NCBI RefSeq assembly: GCF_040530035.1
Contig: NZ_JBEWCD010000002.1
Location: 1,302,001-1,366,000, forward strand
Source: Roseibium sp. HPY-6
GTDB lineage: Bacteria; Pseudomonadota; Alphaproteobacteria; Rhizobiales; Stappiaceae
Length of the DNA stretch: 64,000 bases
Direction: 5' to 3'
Below are positions 19,430 through 28,534 of the stretch, one piece after another; the first letter of the stretch is position 1; each line of letters starts with the position of its first letter. The position numbers were made by a program, and so were the translations under genes. Under the pieces are notes generated by a model. It was not told the origin of the DNA. It did not search any database and was given only the letters and a program-made list of their open reading frames with translations.

Positions 19430-20761
19430 ATGAACGACACCTATGACCTGATCCTGAAGGGTGCAGTCGTGGTCAATCAGGACGGCGAGGGACAACGTGA
19501 TGTCGCAGTCAGGGACGGCAGGATTGCGGGGATAGGCACTTTCGATCCCGCGCAGGCAGGCGAGACGATTGACTGTACCGGACTTCATGTCCTGCCGGGG
19601 GTGCTGGATACCCAGGTTCACTTCCGCGAACCGGGCCTGGACCATAAGGAAGACCTTGAATCCGGGTCACGCGCGGCGGTCATGGGTGGCGTGACATCGG
19701 TGTTTGAAATGCCGAACACCAACCCGCTCACCACAAACGAAAGCGCCCTGGCCGACAAGGTTTCCCGGGGCCATCACAGGATGCACTGCGATTTTGCATT
19801 TTGGGTTGGCGGAACGCGGGAAAACGTGAAGGACATCCCGGATCTGGAGCGTTTACCTGCTGCGGCCGGGATCAAGGTGTTCATGGGGTCCTCGACCGGA
19901 GACCTACTGGTAGAGGACGACGACGGGGTCCGGGACATTCTGTCGGCCACCCGGCGCCGTGCAGCCTTTCATTCCGAAGACGAGTTCCGTCTTCGTGAAC
20001 GTCAAGGCGAAAGGGTTGAAGGCGACCCGACTTCGCATCCGGTCTGGCGCGACGAGATTGCAGCGTTGCAGTGCACGCAGCGGCTTGTCAGCATTGCCCG
20101 CGAAACCGGTGCAAAGATCCATATTCTCCATCTTTCCACGGCTGAAGAAGTCGACTACCTGATCGATCACAAGGATGTCGCGTCGATCGAAGTAACACCT
20201 CACCACCTCACCTTGACGGACGAGGCTTATTTGCGGCTGGGGACACTCGTGCAAATGAACCCGCCTGTGCGTGCCGCCCGCCATTCCGAGCGTCTCTGGT
20301 GGGGACTGCAGCAGGGCATCCTTGATATATTCGGCTCCGACCACGCACCGCATCTACTGGAAGAAAAGCAGAAGCCCTACCCTGCGTCTCCCTCTGGCAT
20401 GACAGGAGTTCAAACTCTTGTTCCCATCATGCTGGACCATGTGAATGCCGGTCGTTTGAGCCTCGCCAGGTTTGTCGATATGACAAGCGCCGGTCCCGCG
20501 CGCCTTTTCCAGACGTCTCGCAAGGGCCGGATCGCCGTTGGTTATGACGCTGACTTCACGGTTGTCGATCTCAAGCGGACCGAGACCATTCGCAACGACT
20601 GGATCGCATCGAAGTGTGGTTGGACCCCCTATGACGGCAAGTCAGTGACCGGTTGGCCTGTCGGCACCATCGTGCGCGGCCAGCGGGTGATGTGGGAAGG
20701 CGAACTCTCAACGCCTTCACGCGGTGAAGCGGTCGTCTTTCAGGATGGACTGAAGTCGTAA
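19430..20761 (+). CDS. Dihydroorotase-family amidohydrolase
   Basis: A 443-residue class I dihydroorotase-like enzyme, which would cyclise carbamoyl aspartate in pyrimidine synthesis. Family motifs are IAGIGTFDP, LPGVLDTQVHFREPG, KEDLESGSRAAVMGGVTSVFEMPNT, AGIKVFMGSSTG (carboxylated Lys), FHSEDEFRL, KIHILHLSTAEE and FGSDHAPH. The usual HxH metal pair is read QVH here, with Gln at residue 62 in place of the first His. This subgroup is common in Alphaproteobacteria and usually annotated pyrC-like, but the substitution and the lack of a neighbouring pyrB leave the substrate open. Start ATG at 19430 follows GGAGG. Confidence 0.85.
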   Translation: MNDTYDLILKGAVVVNQDGEGQRDVAVRDGRIAGIGTFDPAQAGETIDCTGLHVLPGVLDTQVHFREPGLDHKEDLESGSRAAVMGGVTSVFEMPNTNPLTTNESALADKVSRGHHRMHCDFAFWVGGTRENVKDIPDLERLPAAAGIKVFMGSSTGDLLVEDDDGVRDILSATRRRAAFHSEDEFRLRERQGERVEGDPTSHPVWRDEIAALQCTQRLVSIARETGAKIHILHLSTAEEVDYLIDHKDVASIEVTPHHLTLTDEAYLRLGTLVQMNPPVRAARHSERLWWGLQQGILDIFGSDHAPHLLEEKQKPYPASPSGMTGVQTLVPIMLDHVNAGRLSLARFVDMTSAGPARLFQTSRKGRIAVGYDADFTVVDLKRTETIRNDWIASKCGWTPYDGKSVTGWPVGTIVRGQRVMWEGELSTPSRGEAVVFQDGLKS

Positions 20762-21097
20762 GGCAGTTTGCCGAATGCACAAAAAGTGCGGTTTGCCTTT
20801 GTGCCTGACGCTTTCAGCGACCGTTGTGTTTGATCTCTGGTAGCTCTCGTTCCGAGACGTGGAATCCAGTCGCGGCACCATGTCGGTGTGCACGACAATG
20901 CTCGTTCGAAACTGCCGGAATGCCTTCGATGTTGAAACCAATCCGTACAATTTGTGATGTGAATAACAGCAGGAAGCTGGCTAAGGTGCGAATGTCAAAT
21001 TGCAAATGGGTGAGGGAAACCAACGGGTAACCGTGTTTCCTAACCTGATCTAAAAGGGTTTTAAGTAGAGTTTTCTGCGAGCTTTAAGGGTTTAGCG
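20762..21097. other. Intergenic region, dihydroorotase / L,D-transpeptidase
   Basis: 336 bases without a convincing reading frame. The only clear structure is the stem-loop at 21015-21040. The rest is unremarkable, and the promoter of the L,D-transpeptidase gene must lie here. Confidence 0.6.
21015..21040 (+). other. Stem-loop with GTAA tetraloop in ldt leader
   Basis: GGAAAC pairs with GTTTCC; inside it CGG pairs with CCG around a GTAA loop, a GNRA-type tetraloop on the plus strand. Its position 58-83 bases before the TTG start suggests a structured 5' leader of the transpeptidase mRNA. It has no terminator T-tract. Confidence 0.45.
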
Positions 21098-22336
21098 TTG
21101 GAGAGCTCAGGGATGTCGTCAAAAATGTTTCAAGTTATGCGTACCCGCGGAATGGGCCTTCTGGTAACCGCCGCACTCTTTTCAGCAGGTACAGTTTCAG
21201 CGGCTATCGCCCGCGACAATGCCTCAGATGAAGCCAAGGAACCGGCAAGAGAAGCCCCGCTTCACATGCTGGTGTCCATCAACGAACAAAAGATCAAGGT
21301 CTATCGCGGCCTCGACCTGATTGAAGTGTCGCCGATTTCTTCCGGAAAGCGCGGTCACAGCACGCCCACTGGCGTGTTCTCGATCCTGGAAAAGCGCCGA
21401 AAGCACTTTTCCAACCTTTACGACAATGCGCCGATGCCGTTCATGCAGCGGCTGACATGGTCCGGTATTGCGCTGCATGTTGGCAAGCTGCCCGGGTATC
21501 CTGCGTCGCATGGCTGCATCCGACTGCCGCGCGCCTTTGCAAAGTCGCTCTATTCCATGACGGAGCGCGGCATGCACGTCGTCGTAACGCGTGACGCTGC
21601 CAACCCGCAGTCTATCCGGCACGATATTCTGCCGCAGCCTTATGTCCCGGCAACGGAGATCGCCAGCCTGTCAGGTAAGACGATTGAGGCCGATCCTGCG
21701 CTGCGCGGAGCTATTCAGCCGGCTAACCTGCAGGCTGCATTGCCGGTCGTTCAGCCGGAAAATCCACACTTCGATCGCCCGCTGCGGATGATCATCACGC
21801 CGCAAAAGCTTCCGAGCAAGATGCGTGTACTGCAGCGCCTTCTCAATCAGATGGGCTACAATGCCGGTCCGGTTGACGGCGTCGTCGGTCGCAAGACACG
21901 TGCCGCGATCCGCCTTTACCAGGAGGGTGCCGACCTGCCGGTGACCGGCCAGATCACCGACGCCCTGGTTGCGCGTATCCATAAAGAGGCAGGATACGAA
22001 AAGCCGCACAATGCAATCCTGCGTGTCCGCCGCAAATTCTCGGACATCTATTCCGCACCGGTTTCGGTCAAGAATATCGATCAGGAAATCGGCACGCATG
22101 TCTACACGGCGCTTGATTTCGAACAGGGCGACAATTCCGTCGAGTGGATTGCCGTCTCAGCCGAAGGCGAGCGTGGTGGCCAATCGGACGATCTGCTGAA
22201 CCGGATCGACATGCCGGAAAAGGTTGCCAAGGAGCTTTCCAAAATGCTCACGCCGGGAACGTCTTTGACGATCACGGACCGGAGCTTCAAGCGGAATACG
22301 GGTCTGGGTACGGACTTTGTCGTCATCACCCGGTAA
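21098..22336 (+). CDS. L,D-transpeptidase with peptidoglycan-binding domain
   Basis: A 412-residue exported L,D-transpeptidase that would form 3-3 crosslinks in peptidoglycan or attach proteins to it. A signal peptide covers about residues 1-38. The YkuD domain (about 55-160) has the catalytic signature with His127 and SHGCIRL, Cys140 being the nucleophile. A peptidoglycan-binding type 1 repeat follows near 240-295 (LQRLLNQMGYNAGPVDGVVG), then a C-terminal region of about 110 residues that I cannot assign. Start TTG at 21098 has AAGGG seven bases upstream; ATG at 21113 is an alternative. A strong terminator follows at 22364. Confidence 0.92.
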   Translation: MESSGMSSKMFQVMRTRGMGLLVTAALFSAGTVSAAIARDNASDEAKEPAREAPLHMLVSINEQKIKVYRGLDLIEVSPISSGKRGHSTPTGVFSILEKRRKHFSNLYDNAPMPFMQRLTWSGIALHVGKLPGYPASHGCIRLPRAFAKSLYSMTERGMHVVVTRDAANPQSIRHDILPQPYVPATEIASLSGKTIEADPALRGAIQPANLQAALPVVQPENPHFDRPLRMIITPQKLPSKMRVLQRLLNQMGYNAGPVDGVVGRKTRAAIRLYQEGADLPVTGQITDALVARIHKEAGYEKPHNAILRVRRKFSDIYSAPVSVKNIDQEIGTHVYTALDFEQGDNSVEWIAVSAEGERGGQSDDLLNRIDMPEKVAKELSKMLTPGTSLTITDRSFKRNTGLGTDFVVITR

Positions 22337-22363
22337 CGGTTTGCCCCCTGACATCAAAAGACG

Positions 22364-22393
22364 CCCCTCGCATATTGCGAGGGGTTTTTTATT
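22364..22393 (+). terminator. Rho-independent terminator after L,D-transpeptidase
   Basis: A perfect 9-bp stem CCCCTCGCA/TGCGAGGGG with a TAT loop, followed by TTTTTT and ATT. It lies 28 bases after the stop codon and separates the transpeptidase from btaA. Confidence 0.9.
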
Positions 22394-22421
22394 ATCCGGA
22401 TAAGTGCACAATATCCCCTGA

Positions 22422-22450
22422 ACGTCACCAAAATGTCGTCTCTGTAACGT
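22422..22450 (+). promoter_or_regulatory. Possible PhoB box upstream of btaA
   Basis: Three 7-base units at an 11-base period (ACGTCAC, ATGTCGT, GTAACGT) resemble degenerate copies of the PhoB half-site CTGTCAT with 4-base spacers. The middle unit matches best, 5 of 7. They end 43 bases before the btaA ATG. PhoB control of btaAB is established in related rhizobia. The match here is weak and needs a matrix scan. Confidence 0.35.
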
Positions 22451-22492
22451 ATCGCAGGGCAGTTCATTCGCGCGGCGACTCGGGAGAAAAAA

Positions 22493-23755
22493 ATGACGCA
22501 GAGCACGCTCACAGCTTCAAAAAAACGGCTAAGCAATGCGGTTCACCGCTCCGAGGCGACGTCCCGTGAAGGCATTCTTGAGCGTCTTTTCACTTTCGCA
22601 TTCAAGGGTCTGGTTTACCCCCAGATCTGGGAAGACCCGGATGTGGACATGAAGGCACTGCGCCTGACGCCGGAATCGCGGATGATCACCATCGCATCCG
22701 GTGGCTGTAACGTGATGTCTTATCTCACTGCCAATCCGGCAGAGATTACCGCCGTCGATCTGAACCGCGCCCATGTCGCACTCGGCAGACTGAAACTTGC
22801 AGCCGCCAAACACTTCCCGAACTACGAAACCTTCTACCGTTTTTTCGGTGAGGCAGACGAAAAGGCTAACGTTGCCGCTTACAACCGTTTTCTCAAGGAC
22901 AACCTGGATACAGACACCATCGCTTACTGGGAAGGCCGTGATCTCGCGAACTGGGGCCGCAAGCGCATAACGCTGTTTTCGCGGGATCTCTACCACCATG
23001 GCCTTCTGGGCTATTGCATCGGCGTCGGGCATCTGGTGGCGCGGCTTTACGGCATCGATCCCAAGCACATGGTCAAGACCCGCTCTTTGGAAGAGCAGCG
23101 TACATTCTTCGACACCGCTCTGGCTCCATTGTTTGACAAACGCCTGGTACGCTGGGCTACGTCGAAGAAAATGTCCCTCTATGGTCTCGGCATACCGCCT
23201 GCGCAATATGACGCGCTCGTTTCCGCCAATGCCGATGGCGATATGTCCTCAGTGCTCAAGGATCGCCTTGAAAAACTGGCCTGCGACTTTTCGATGAAAG
23301 ACAACTATTTTGCCTGGCAGGCTTTCGGGCGGGGTTATGCGCCGCAGTCTGGCGAACCGGCTGGGGAATCCGGTCCCTTGCCGCCCTATCTGAAGCGGAC
23401 GCACTTTGAGGAGATCCGGCAAAGGGCAGGCCGCGTCCGGGTACTCAATCGTAACTTTACGGAACATCTTCAGTCGACCGGCGACGACAGTCTGGATGCG
23501 TATGTTCTGCTTGATGCGCAGGACTGGATGACAGATGCGCAGCTGAACGCGCTGTGGTCCGAGATCACACGCACCGCACGCCCGGGTGGCAGGGTGGTCT
23601 TCCGGACTGCAGCTGAGCCGTCACTGCTTCCTGGCCGTGTTGCTGATGAAATCCTGAGCCGCTGGACCTATGAAGAAGAGGAAAGCCTGGAACTTGGCCG
23701 ACAGGATCGTTCGTCGATTTATGGCGGTTTCCATCTCTACGTCTTCAACGGTTAA
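22493..23755 (+). CDS. btaA: SAM:diacylglycerol 3-amino-3-carboxypropyltransferase BtaA
   Basis: A 420-residue BtaA (DUF3419) protein, which transfers the aminocarboxypropyl group of S-adenosylmethionine to diacylglycerol, the first step to the betaine lipid DGTS. Characteristic text is FKGLVYPQIWEDPDVDM, ITIASGGCNVMSYL, ITAVDLNRAHVALGRLKLAA and a C-terminal methyltransferase-like block VLLDAQDWMTDAQLNALWSE. It acts at the inner membrane surface. Start ATG at 22493 follows CGGGAG. btaB begins 20 bases after its stop. The pathway replaces phospholipids when phosphate is scarce. Confidence 0.93.
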   Translation: MTQSTLTASKKRLSNAVHRSEATSREGILERLFTFAFKGLVYPQIWEDPDVDMKALRLTPESRMITIASGGCNVMSYLTANPAEITAVDLNRAHVALGRLKLAAAKHFPNYETFYRFFGEADEKANVAAYNRFLKDNLDTDTIAYWEGRDLANWGRKRITLFSRDLYHHGLLGYCIGVGHLVARLYGIDPKHMVKTRSLEEQRTFFDTALAPLFDKRLVRWATSKKMSLYGLGIPPAQYDALVSANADGDMSSVLKDRLEKLACDFSMKDNYFAWQAFGRGYAPQSGEPAGESGPLPPYLKRTHFEEIRQRAGRVRVLNRNFTEHLQSTGDDSLDAYVLLDAQDWMTDAQLNALWSEITRTARPGGRVVFRTAAEPSLLPGRVADEILSRWTYEEEESLELGRQDRSSIYGGFHLYVFNG

Positions 23756-23775
23756 ATCTCGGTACGGTAGCCACA

Positions 23776-24429
23776 ATGAGTGAGGCGGTTGAAACAGCAA
23801 AGTTGATGGACGCGGTCTATCGGTACCAGCGCCATTTTTATGATTTCACTCGCAAATATTATCTTCTGGGCAGGGATCACCTCATCAGGCAACTGCAGCC
23901 GCCGCAAAACGGTCATGTGCTGGAACTGGGATGCGGGACCGGGCGCAATCTGATCGCGGCGGCAAAGCGTTATCCGGGGGTTCGGTTCTATGGCCTGGAT
24001 ATTTCTAGTCACATGCTGGAGACAGCGTCCCGAAACATCGCCAAAGCGGGTTTGAGCGAGCGCATTATTCTCATTCAGGGAGACGCTGCCGACCCGGCTG
24101 CGACGGAGCCGCTGGACGTTCCTGAATTCGACCGTGTTTTCTACTCCTACACGCTTTCAATGATCCCGATCTGGCGGGAGGCACTCTCGGCTGGCGCGGA
24201 GCGCCTGAATAAGAACGGACGCATCCATGTGGTCGATTTCGGACAGCAGGGTGGACTGCCGGGCTGGTTTGCGAAGCTTCTGTTCTCGTGGCTGAAGTCG
24301 TTTCATGTCACACCCCGCGCCGACCTTGAAACCGAATTGCGCCAACTGGCTGACAATACGAACGCGGAACTCGATTTCCGGCACCTTTATCGCGGGTATG
24401 CCGATTACGCCGAGATGCGAAAGCTGTAA
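23776..24429 (+). CDS. btaB: Diacylglyceryl-homoserine N-methyltransferase BtaB
   Basis: A 217-residue class I methyltransferase. The SAM-binding motif I is VLELGCGTGRNLI (about residues 46-58), with FYGLDISSHMLETA as motif II. Directly behind btaA, it is assigned as BtaB, which methylates the amine of diacylglycerylhomoserine three times to give DGTS. Length agrees with bacterial BtaB. It ends 60 bases from the convergent kinase/TPR fusion gene. Confidence 0.9.
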   Translation: MSEAVETAKLMDAVYRYQRHFYDFTRKYYLLGRDHLIRQLQPPQNGHVLELGCGTGRNLIAAAKRYPGVRFYGLDISSHMLETASRNIAKAGLSERIILIQGDAADPAATEPLDVPEFDRVFYSYTLSMIPIWREALSAGAERLNKNGRIHVVDFGQQGGLPGWFAKLLFSWLKSFHVTPRADLETELRQLADNTNAELDFRHLYRGYADYAEMRKL

Positions 24430-24489
24430 CGGCTGGAGTAAGGGATGACCCGGCCAGAACCTTCAAAACGTCACTACATCTTTCACCTG

Positions 24490-27400
24490 TCAGCTGCACG
24501 TCAGGTCGTCGCCGGCGCGCGGTTCACATTGGTCCGGCCAGCCCCGTTGCTGCCAGTATTCGAGTAGTCCGGTCTGCTCCACAAGGAACTTGAATTGCTC
24601 TTTGTCGCCAACCTTTTCGATGACGCTCCAGGGAACCGAATACGAAACGGCCGAACGCCTTAGGGTAAGTGCATAGTAGAGATAAGCTTCAAGAGCGAGA
24701 TCCGGACCGCCGATCGTGTCCAGCAGGGTATACCCCATGAAGTTCTCATTCTTGTATTTCTGAAAAATCTCTTCCGGAGCATCTTTGCCGATCGAATCGA
24801 TCATCTGCAAAACCTTGCTGCGCCAGTCAGCCTGGCACGTGTCGCACGCCTCGATCAGTGCTATCAACCTGTCGGTCTGTCCTGTCTTGATCATGTATCC
24901 GATGATGGCGCGCGCAATCGGCTCCTGCTGAGGCGTGTCCTTTTCGAAATAGCTGACCAGCGCTTCAGCATTCGCTTCACTGGGATCCGCAGCCCATTTG
25001 GCTTCAAGGAGCCGGAACTCAAAAACGCTGTTGAGCGGATCGGCTTCGGAGATGTACTCGGCCATTGCAATCGCCTGTTCATGCCGGCCCAGCATCGTCA
25101 ACAATTCGGCGTAGTCTTCCAGAATGTCATAAGCGTCGGGTATCGTTTCCAGGGCGTCGCGATACATATCTTCGGCTTGCATCCATTGCCGGTTTCTTCG
25201 AAACGTGTTCGCCATTGCATATTGGACGAAAGGCAATTGCGGATTGAGTAGGTTGGCTCTCAGCGCAAATTCTTGCGATTGGGACAGCATCATTGGTGTC
25301 GAAACCGGTCGCCCGTTTTCGGTTTTGATGTAGTTGGGATAGACATTATAGACGAGCGAGAGAGCGGCCCATCCGGCCGCGAAGTCTGGATCGAGCCGAA
25401 CCGCTTCGTTCAGAACGCCAGCCGCTTCCTTAAGCGCTTCACCGCGCTGCTGATAAAGCCCGATACCTTTCAAAAACAGCTCATAGGCTTCGCTGTTTGA
25501 CGTGCGCCCCTCTTCAAGCGAGGCAGCGGTGATCTGCAGCGGCGTTTCAAGGGCGACGCCGACCTCAGACGCGATTTTTTCCTGGATCGAAAAGAGATCT
25601 TCGAGAGATTCGTCGAAGAAACCGGACCAGATCAGGAAGCCGTCTTCAGCCTTGACCAATTGTGCCTCGATGCGGAAGTCGTTGTTGATGGTTCTCACAC
25701 TGCCTTCCAGAATGTAGTCGACACCCAGTGTCCTGCCGATGACGCGCAGATCTTCGTTTTTGTCCTTGAAACTGAACGACGACCTGAGACCGGGAACTCG
25801 GAACAGATTTGACCTTGCCAGAGTGCTCATGATCTCGATCGTCAACCCGTCGCTGAAACTGTCGGAATCTTCCGCTCGGCTGAGGTTTCGAAACGGCAAT
25901 ACGGCGATCGACACCTGGTCGCTTGTGACTGTTGTGTCCTGGGTAGCAGGGAAGACCCGATCATAAATCGGGCTGCCCACCGAGATCGTGAGAATGAGAA
26001 GCACGCCGATACCAAGCAGGTAGTTGAAGGCTATACCCGATTTCGATGGCCGTTCGTCCAGTCCGCTTTCGGCTGTTGTGCGCTGCAGGCCTGTGGGGCT
26101 GAGTTCATAGGCCCAGGCGAGAATGCAGGCGATTGGAAATCCAAGGGTGAGCAGCGTCGCAACAAGACTGTCCGTCCAGTCGGGCAGTCTCAAAGAGGCC
26201 TGCAAAACGAGGGCGACCTGCAGGCACAGCCAGGCAACAACGATATAGGCTGCCGCAGCCTTGACGACATGCCGCCGGCGCAGCTCTTCCATGAACGATC
26301 GCTTTTGGAGCGGTCCTCCGGACAGAGTATTTGTGTTTTCGGTTGTCGCTTTTGAGCGGGGGTCTGCACTTTGCTCATCATTTGCTGAGGGCGAGGAGGG
26401 CGGCACGCCCGTTGGGACCGGATCCGGTTTGCGTGGCGTGACCTGACCCACGCCAGTGTCGATCGAAAACGACATGCCGTCTTTGGGCCAGTCGATGCGG
26501 TTGAGTTGCAGATAATCCTTGAGACTGTAAGCCGCATAAACGAAAGCGATACGGCGCAGGCGCGGATCAATGTTCTTGTGTGCAAAATTCAGCCCTGCTG
26601 CGACCCGTGCCAGAAGGCACTGGCTTTCCATGAAGGAAAGACGGTCGGGTTCGTTTTTCTCGATCCAGTCATTGATACCACCTCGCAACGAGGTCACGAT
26701 TTGCATGAGGCCGAGATCATCTGCCTGCAGGCCACGGCCCTGTTCATGCCGGTTGCGTCGGCTCAGCTGCTCGAACAGGGCTTCCCAATAGCCGGAGTTT
26801 TGCTGGTCCCGCGCAACGAGCAAGTACGAAAGCTCGAAATAGGCATGATCGAAAAAGAGAAACTGGTCTGACCCGTAGTCGGCCATATCGATTAGAAAAT
26901 AGTCGAGCGAGCCCGGCTGCTCGTCGGAAACAAGCAAGTTCATACCGTGAAGATCGCCATGACAACGACCTTTCACAGCGCGGATTTGCAATCTGTCGTC
27001 GCCCTGGAAGGCACCGTCCGCAAACGCGAGCGGATTCGGATACCACTGCCCCTCGAATGTTATGGAGGGTGTAGCGGCATCAAGACCGCATTCACTGGTG
27101 AGAAACTGATGAATGCGCCCGCCGGACCCCGTGACCAGTCTGTACCCGAGCCAGGAGGCAAGCAGGTCCTGAGGCGAGTGGATCCCATCGCTCAGCCTGT
27201 AGTTCCCGTTCCACTTGGAAAAGAGGTCGGTCGACAGCTGCTTGATTACCGGCAGCTGCTCTTCGAATGCGACATTGGGCCATGGCGAAGCATATTCCAG
27301 ACCACGGCCGGCAATGGTCAACAAAATGGCAAACTGATTGTCGTGTTCGACGGAAAACAGAAGTTTTGGCAAATGCTCCTGAGCAAATTCAGGAGCGTCG

Positions 27401-27705
27401 GCAATCGCCTGGGACAGCAGTTTTGGTTCCGGTTGGCCGCCATGAACCGGGTCCCAGGCCCTGTCCAGTTTGAGGATAGCCTGTCCGGTAAAGCGGGTGC
27501 TGTGTACATCCGCAACGAGTACCTGGGCGCCCGATTTGCCACCGCGCAATTCCCTGCTGAGGCAAATGGTGCCCTCAGCGCCCAGTTGCTCTTTTACCAG
27601 GGGAAGCAGGTTCAAATAGGCCTCCGGCCAGGCCAGGCCGGTATCCAGGGTCACCGCCTGCGTGCGCTGCTGCTGGTCTGAATTTATGACGCTTCTTTTC
27701 CTCAA
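24490..27705 (-). CDS. APH-like kinase / TolB-like / TPR fusion membrane protein
   Basis: A 1071-residue composite protein. Residues about 40-400 form a phosphotransferase domain of the aminoglycoside/choline kinase fold: nucleotide-binding Lys in AILKLD (79), catalytic HGDLHGMN (249-256) and metal-binding Asp in LIDMADYG (273). A Pro/Ser-rich linker (420-465) leads to RRRHVVKAAAAYIVVAWL, the start of a membrane module with helices near 480-501, 514-533 and 560-577. A TolB-like domain follows (VSIAVLPFRNLS, about 597-715; FLIWSGFFDES), then TPR-like helices to the end. The second half is the common TPR/adenylate-cyclase-associated layout; the kinase half resembles phosphotransferase domains seen in predicted conflict and signalling systems. 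Role unknown. It is monocistronic, with an AT-rich upstream region. Confidence 0.8.
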   Translation of the reverse strand: MRKRSVINSDQQQRTQAVTLDTGLAWPEAYLNLLPLVKEQLGAEGTICLSRELRGGKSGAQVLVADVHSTRFTGQAILKLDRAWDPVHGGQPEPKLLSQAIADAPEFAQEHLPKLLFSVEHDNQFAILLTIAGRGLEYASPWPNVAFEEQLPVIKQLSTDLFSKWNGNYRLSDGIHSPQDLLASWLGYRLVTGSGGRIHQFLTSECGLDAATPSITFEGQWYPNPLAFADGAFQGDDRLQIRAVKGRCHGDLHGMNLLVSDEQPGSLDYFLIDMADYGSDQFLFFDHAYFELSYLLVARDQQNSGYWEALFEQLSRRNRHEQGRGLQADDLGLMQIVTSLRGGINDWIEKNEPDRLSFMESQCLLARVAAGLNFAHKNIDPRLRRIAFVYAAYSLKDYLQLNRIDWPKDGMSFSIDTGVGQVTPRKPDPVPTGVPPSSPSANDEQSADPRSKATTENTNTLSGGPLQKRSFMEELRRRHVVKAAAAYIVVAWLCLQVALVLQASLRLPDWTDSLVATLLTLGFPIACILAWAYELSPTGLQRTTAESGLDERPSKSGIAFNYLLGIGVLLILTISVGSPIYDRVFPATQDTTVTSDQVSIAVLPFRNLSRAEDSDSFSDGLTIEIMSTLARSNLFRVPGLRSSFSFKDKNEDLRVIGRTLGVDYILEGSVRTINNDFRIEAQLVKAEDGFLIWSGFFDESLEDLFSIQEKIASEVGVALETPLQITAASLEEGRTSNSEAYELFLKGIGLYQQRGEALKEAAGVLNEAVRLDPDFAAGWAALSLVYNVYPNYIKTENGRPVSTPMMLSQSQEFALRANLLNPQLPFVQYAMANTFRRNRQWMQAEDMYRDALETIPDAYDILEDYAELLTMLGRHEQAIAMAEYISEADPLNSVFEFRLLEAKWAADPSEANAEALVSYFEKDTPQQEPIARAIIGYMIKTGQTDRLIALIEACDTCQADWRSKVLQMIDSIGKDAPEEIFQKYKNENFMGYTLLDTIGGPDLALEAYLYYALTLRRSAVSYSVPWSVIEKVGDKEQFKFLVEQTGLLEYWQQRGWPDQCEPRAGDDLTCS

Positions 27706-28123
27706 AGTTCAACCAACTCCCGAGCCAATCCCATCAGTTTCGGAAAAGTGGGGCAGTGCGAGAGTATTTTTAAGTTAAAATCATGTAATGATAAGGAAAA
27801 GTGGAAATTTATATCTTTTTTGCAACTTTTTTATGCACCATGGAAATAGTAAAGGAAGAATTATTCCTAATTTTGAAGCATTTATTTGCGTTTATATATT
27901 AATTTGGTGAATTAAATCAGTTGCCTAAAGGCGCAGTATTGAACTTTGAAGATGCCGTTGCTCCTCGGCACCGGGTGTCGGAAGCTTGGATTTACGCAAG
28001 CTCTCAGGCAACCCGGCACAAGAAGGAACAGTCGCATCTGCTTTGTACCCGGACGGTCCTTGGGTGCTAGCGGATCTCACATGCAGCGCCTGCCAGAGTG
28101 CCGTGTGGGCTAGGGTGATAGAC
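27706..28123. other. Intergenic region with AT-rich island
   Basis: 418 bases without a credible gene between the start of the kinase/TPR fusion and the end of ridA. From about 27760 to 27925 it is strongly AT-rich with many T and A runs, unlike the flanks. This probably contains the fusion gene's promoter. I see no terminal repeats or tRNA remnant. Confidence 0.6.
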
Positions 28124-28534
28124 TCATTGTGCGTTCCGTTGAACCACCATCTCAATTTCTATCTTCAGCTCCGGTGCTGCCAATGCGGAAACGCCGATCC
28201 CGGTCAGGCTCGGCTGAGCGCCGTCTAAGAATGACAAAAGTTGCGGCATGACAATCGCCTGCGTTTCCGGTGTGAGGTCCGTCATATAGACGCGCATATT
28301 GACGATGTTCTCTGCGCGGCAATTCAATTCGACCAGCGCGTATTCAAGATTTTTGATGACGAGGGCGGTCTGTTCATCAAGAGAGCCGGTCACGGCGCTG
28401 TTTTCGGCAGACCAGGCGACCTGTCCGGACACAAAAGCCAAGGCGCCGGGACCGGCAACCGAGATCTGGGAATAGCCGACCTTTCGGACATCTGGGAGTG
28501 ATGGCGGGTTGAGGCGTCTGATTTGCGATGACAT
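28124..28534 (-). CDS. RidA family protein
   Basis: A 136-residue member of the YjgF/YER057c/UK114 (Rid) family of small soluble deaminases acting on reactive enamines/imines. Recognisable features are FVSGQVAWSAENSAV, EQTALVIKNLEYALVELN, VNMRVYMTDL and the C-terminal ELKIEIEMVVQ. The Arg of NMRVYMTD is the position used for carboxylate binding in active Rid proteins. It is divergent from a LysR gene 100 bases away, which probably controls it. Precise subfamily and substrate are not determined. Confidence 0.88.
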   Translation of the reverse strand: MSSQIRRLNPPSLPDVRKVGYSQISVAGPGALAFVSGQVAWSAENSAVTGSLDEQTALVIKNLEYALVELNCRAENIVNMRVYMTDLTPETQAIVMPQLLSFLDGAQPSLTGIGVSALAAPELKIEIEMVVQRNAQ

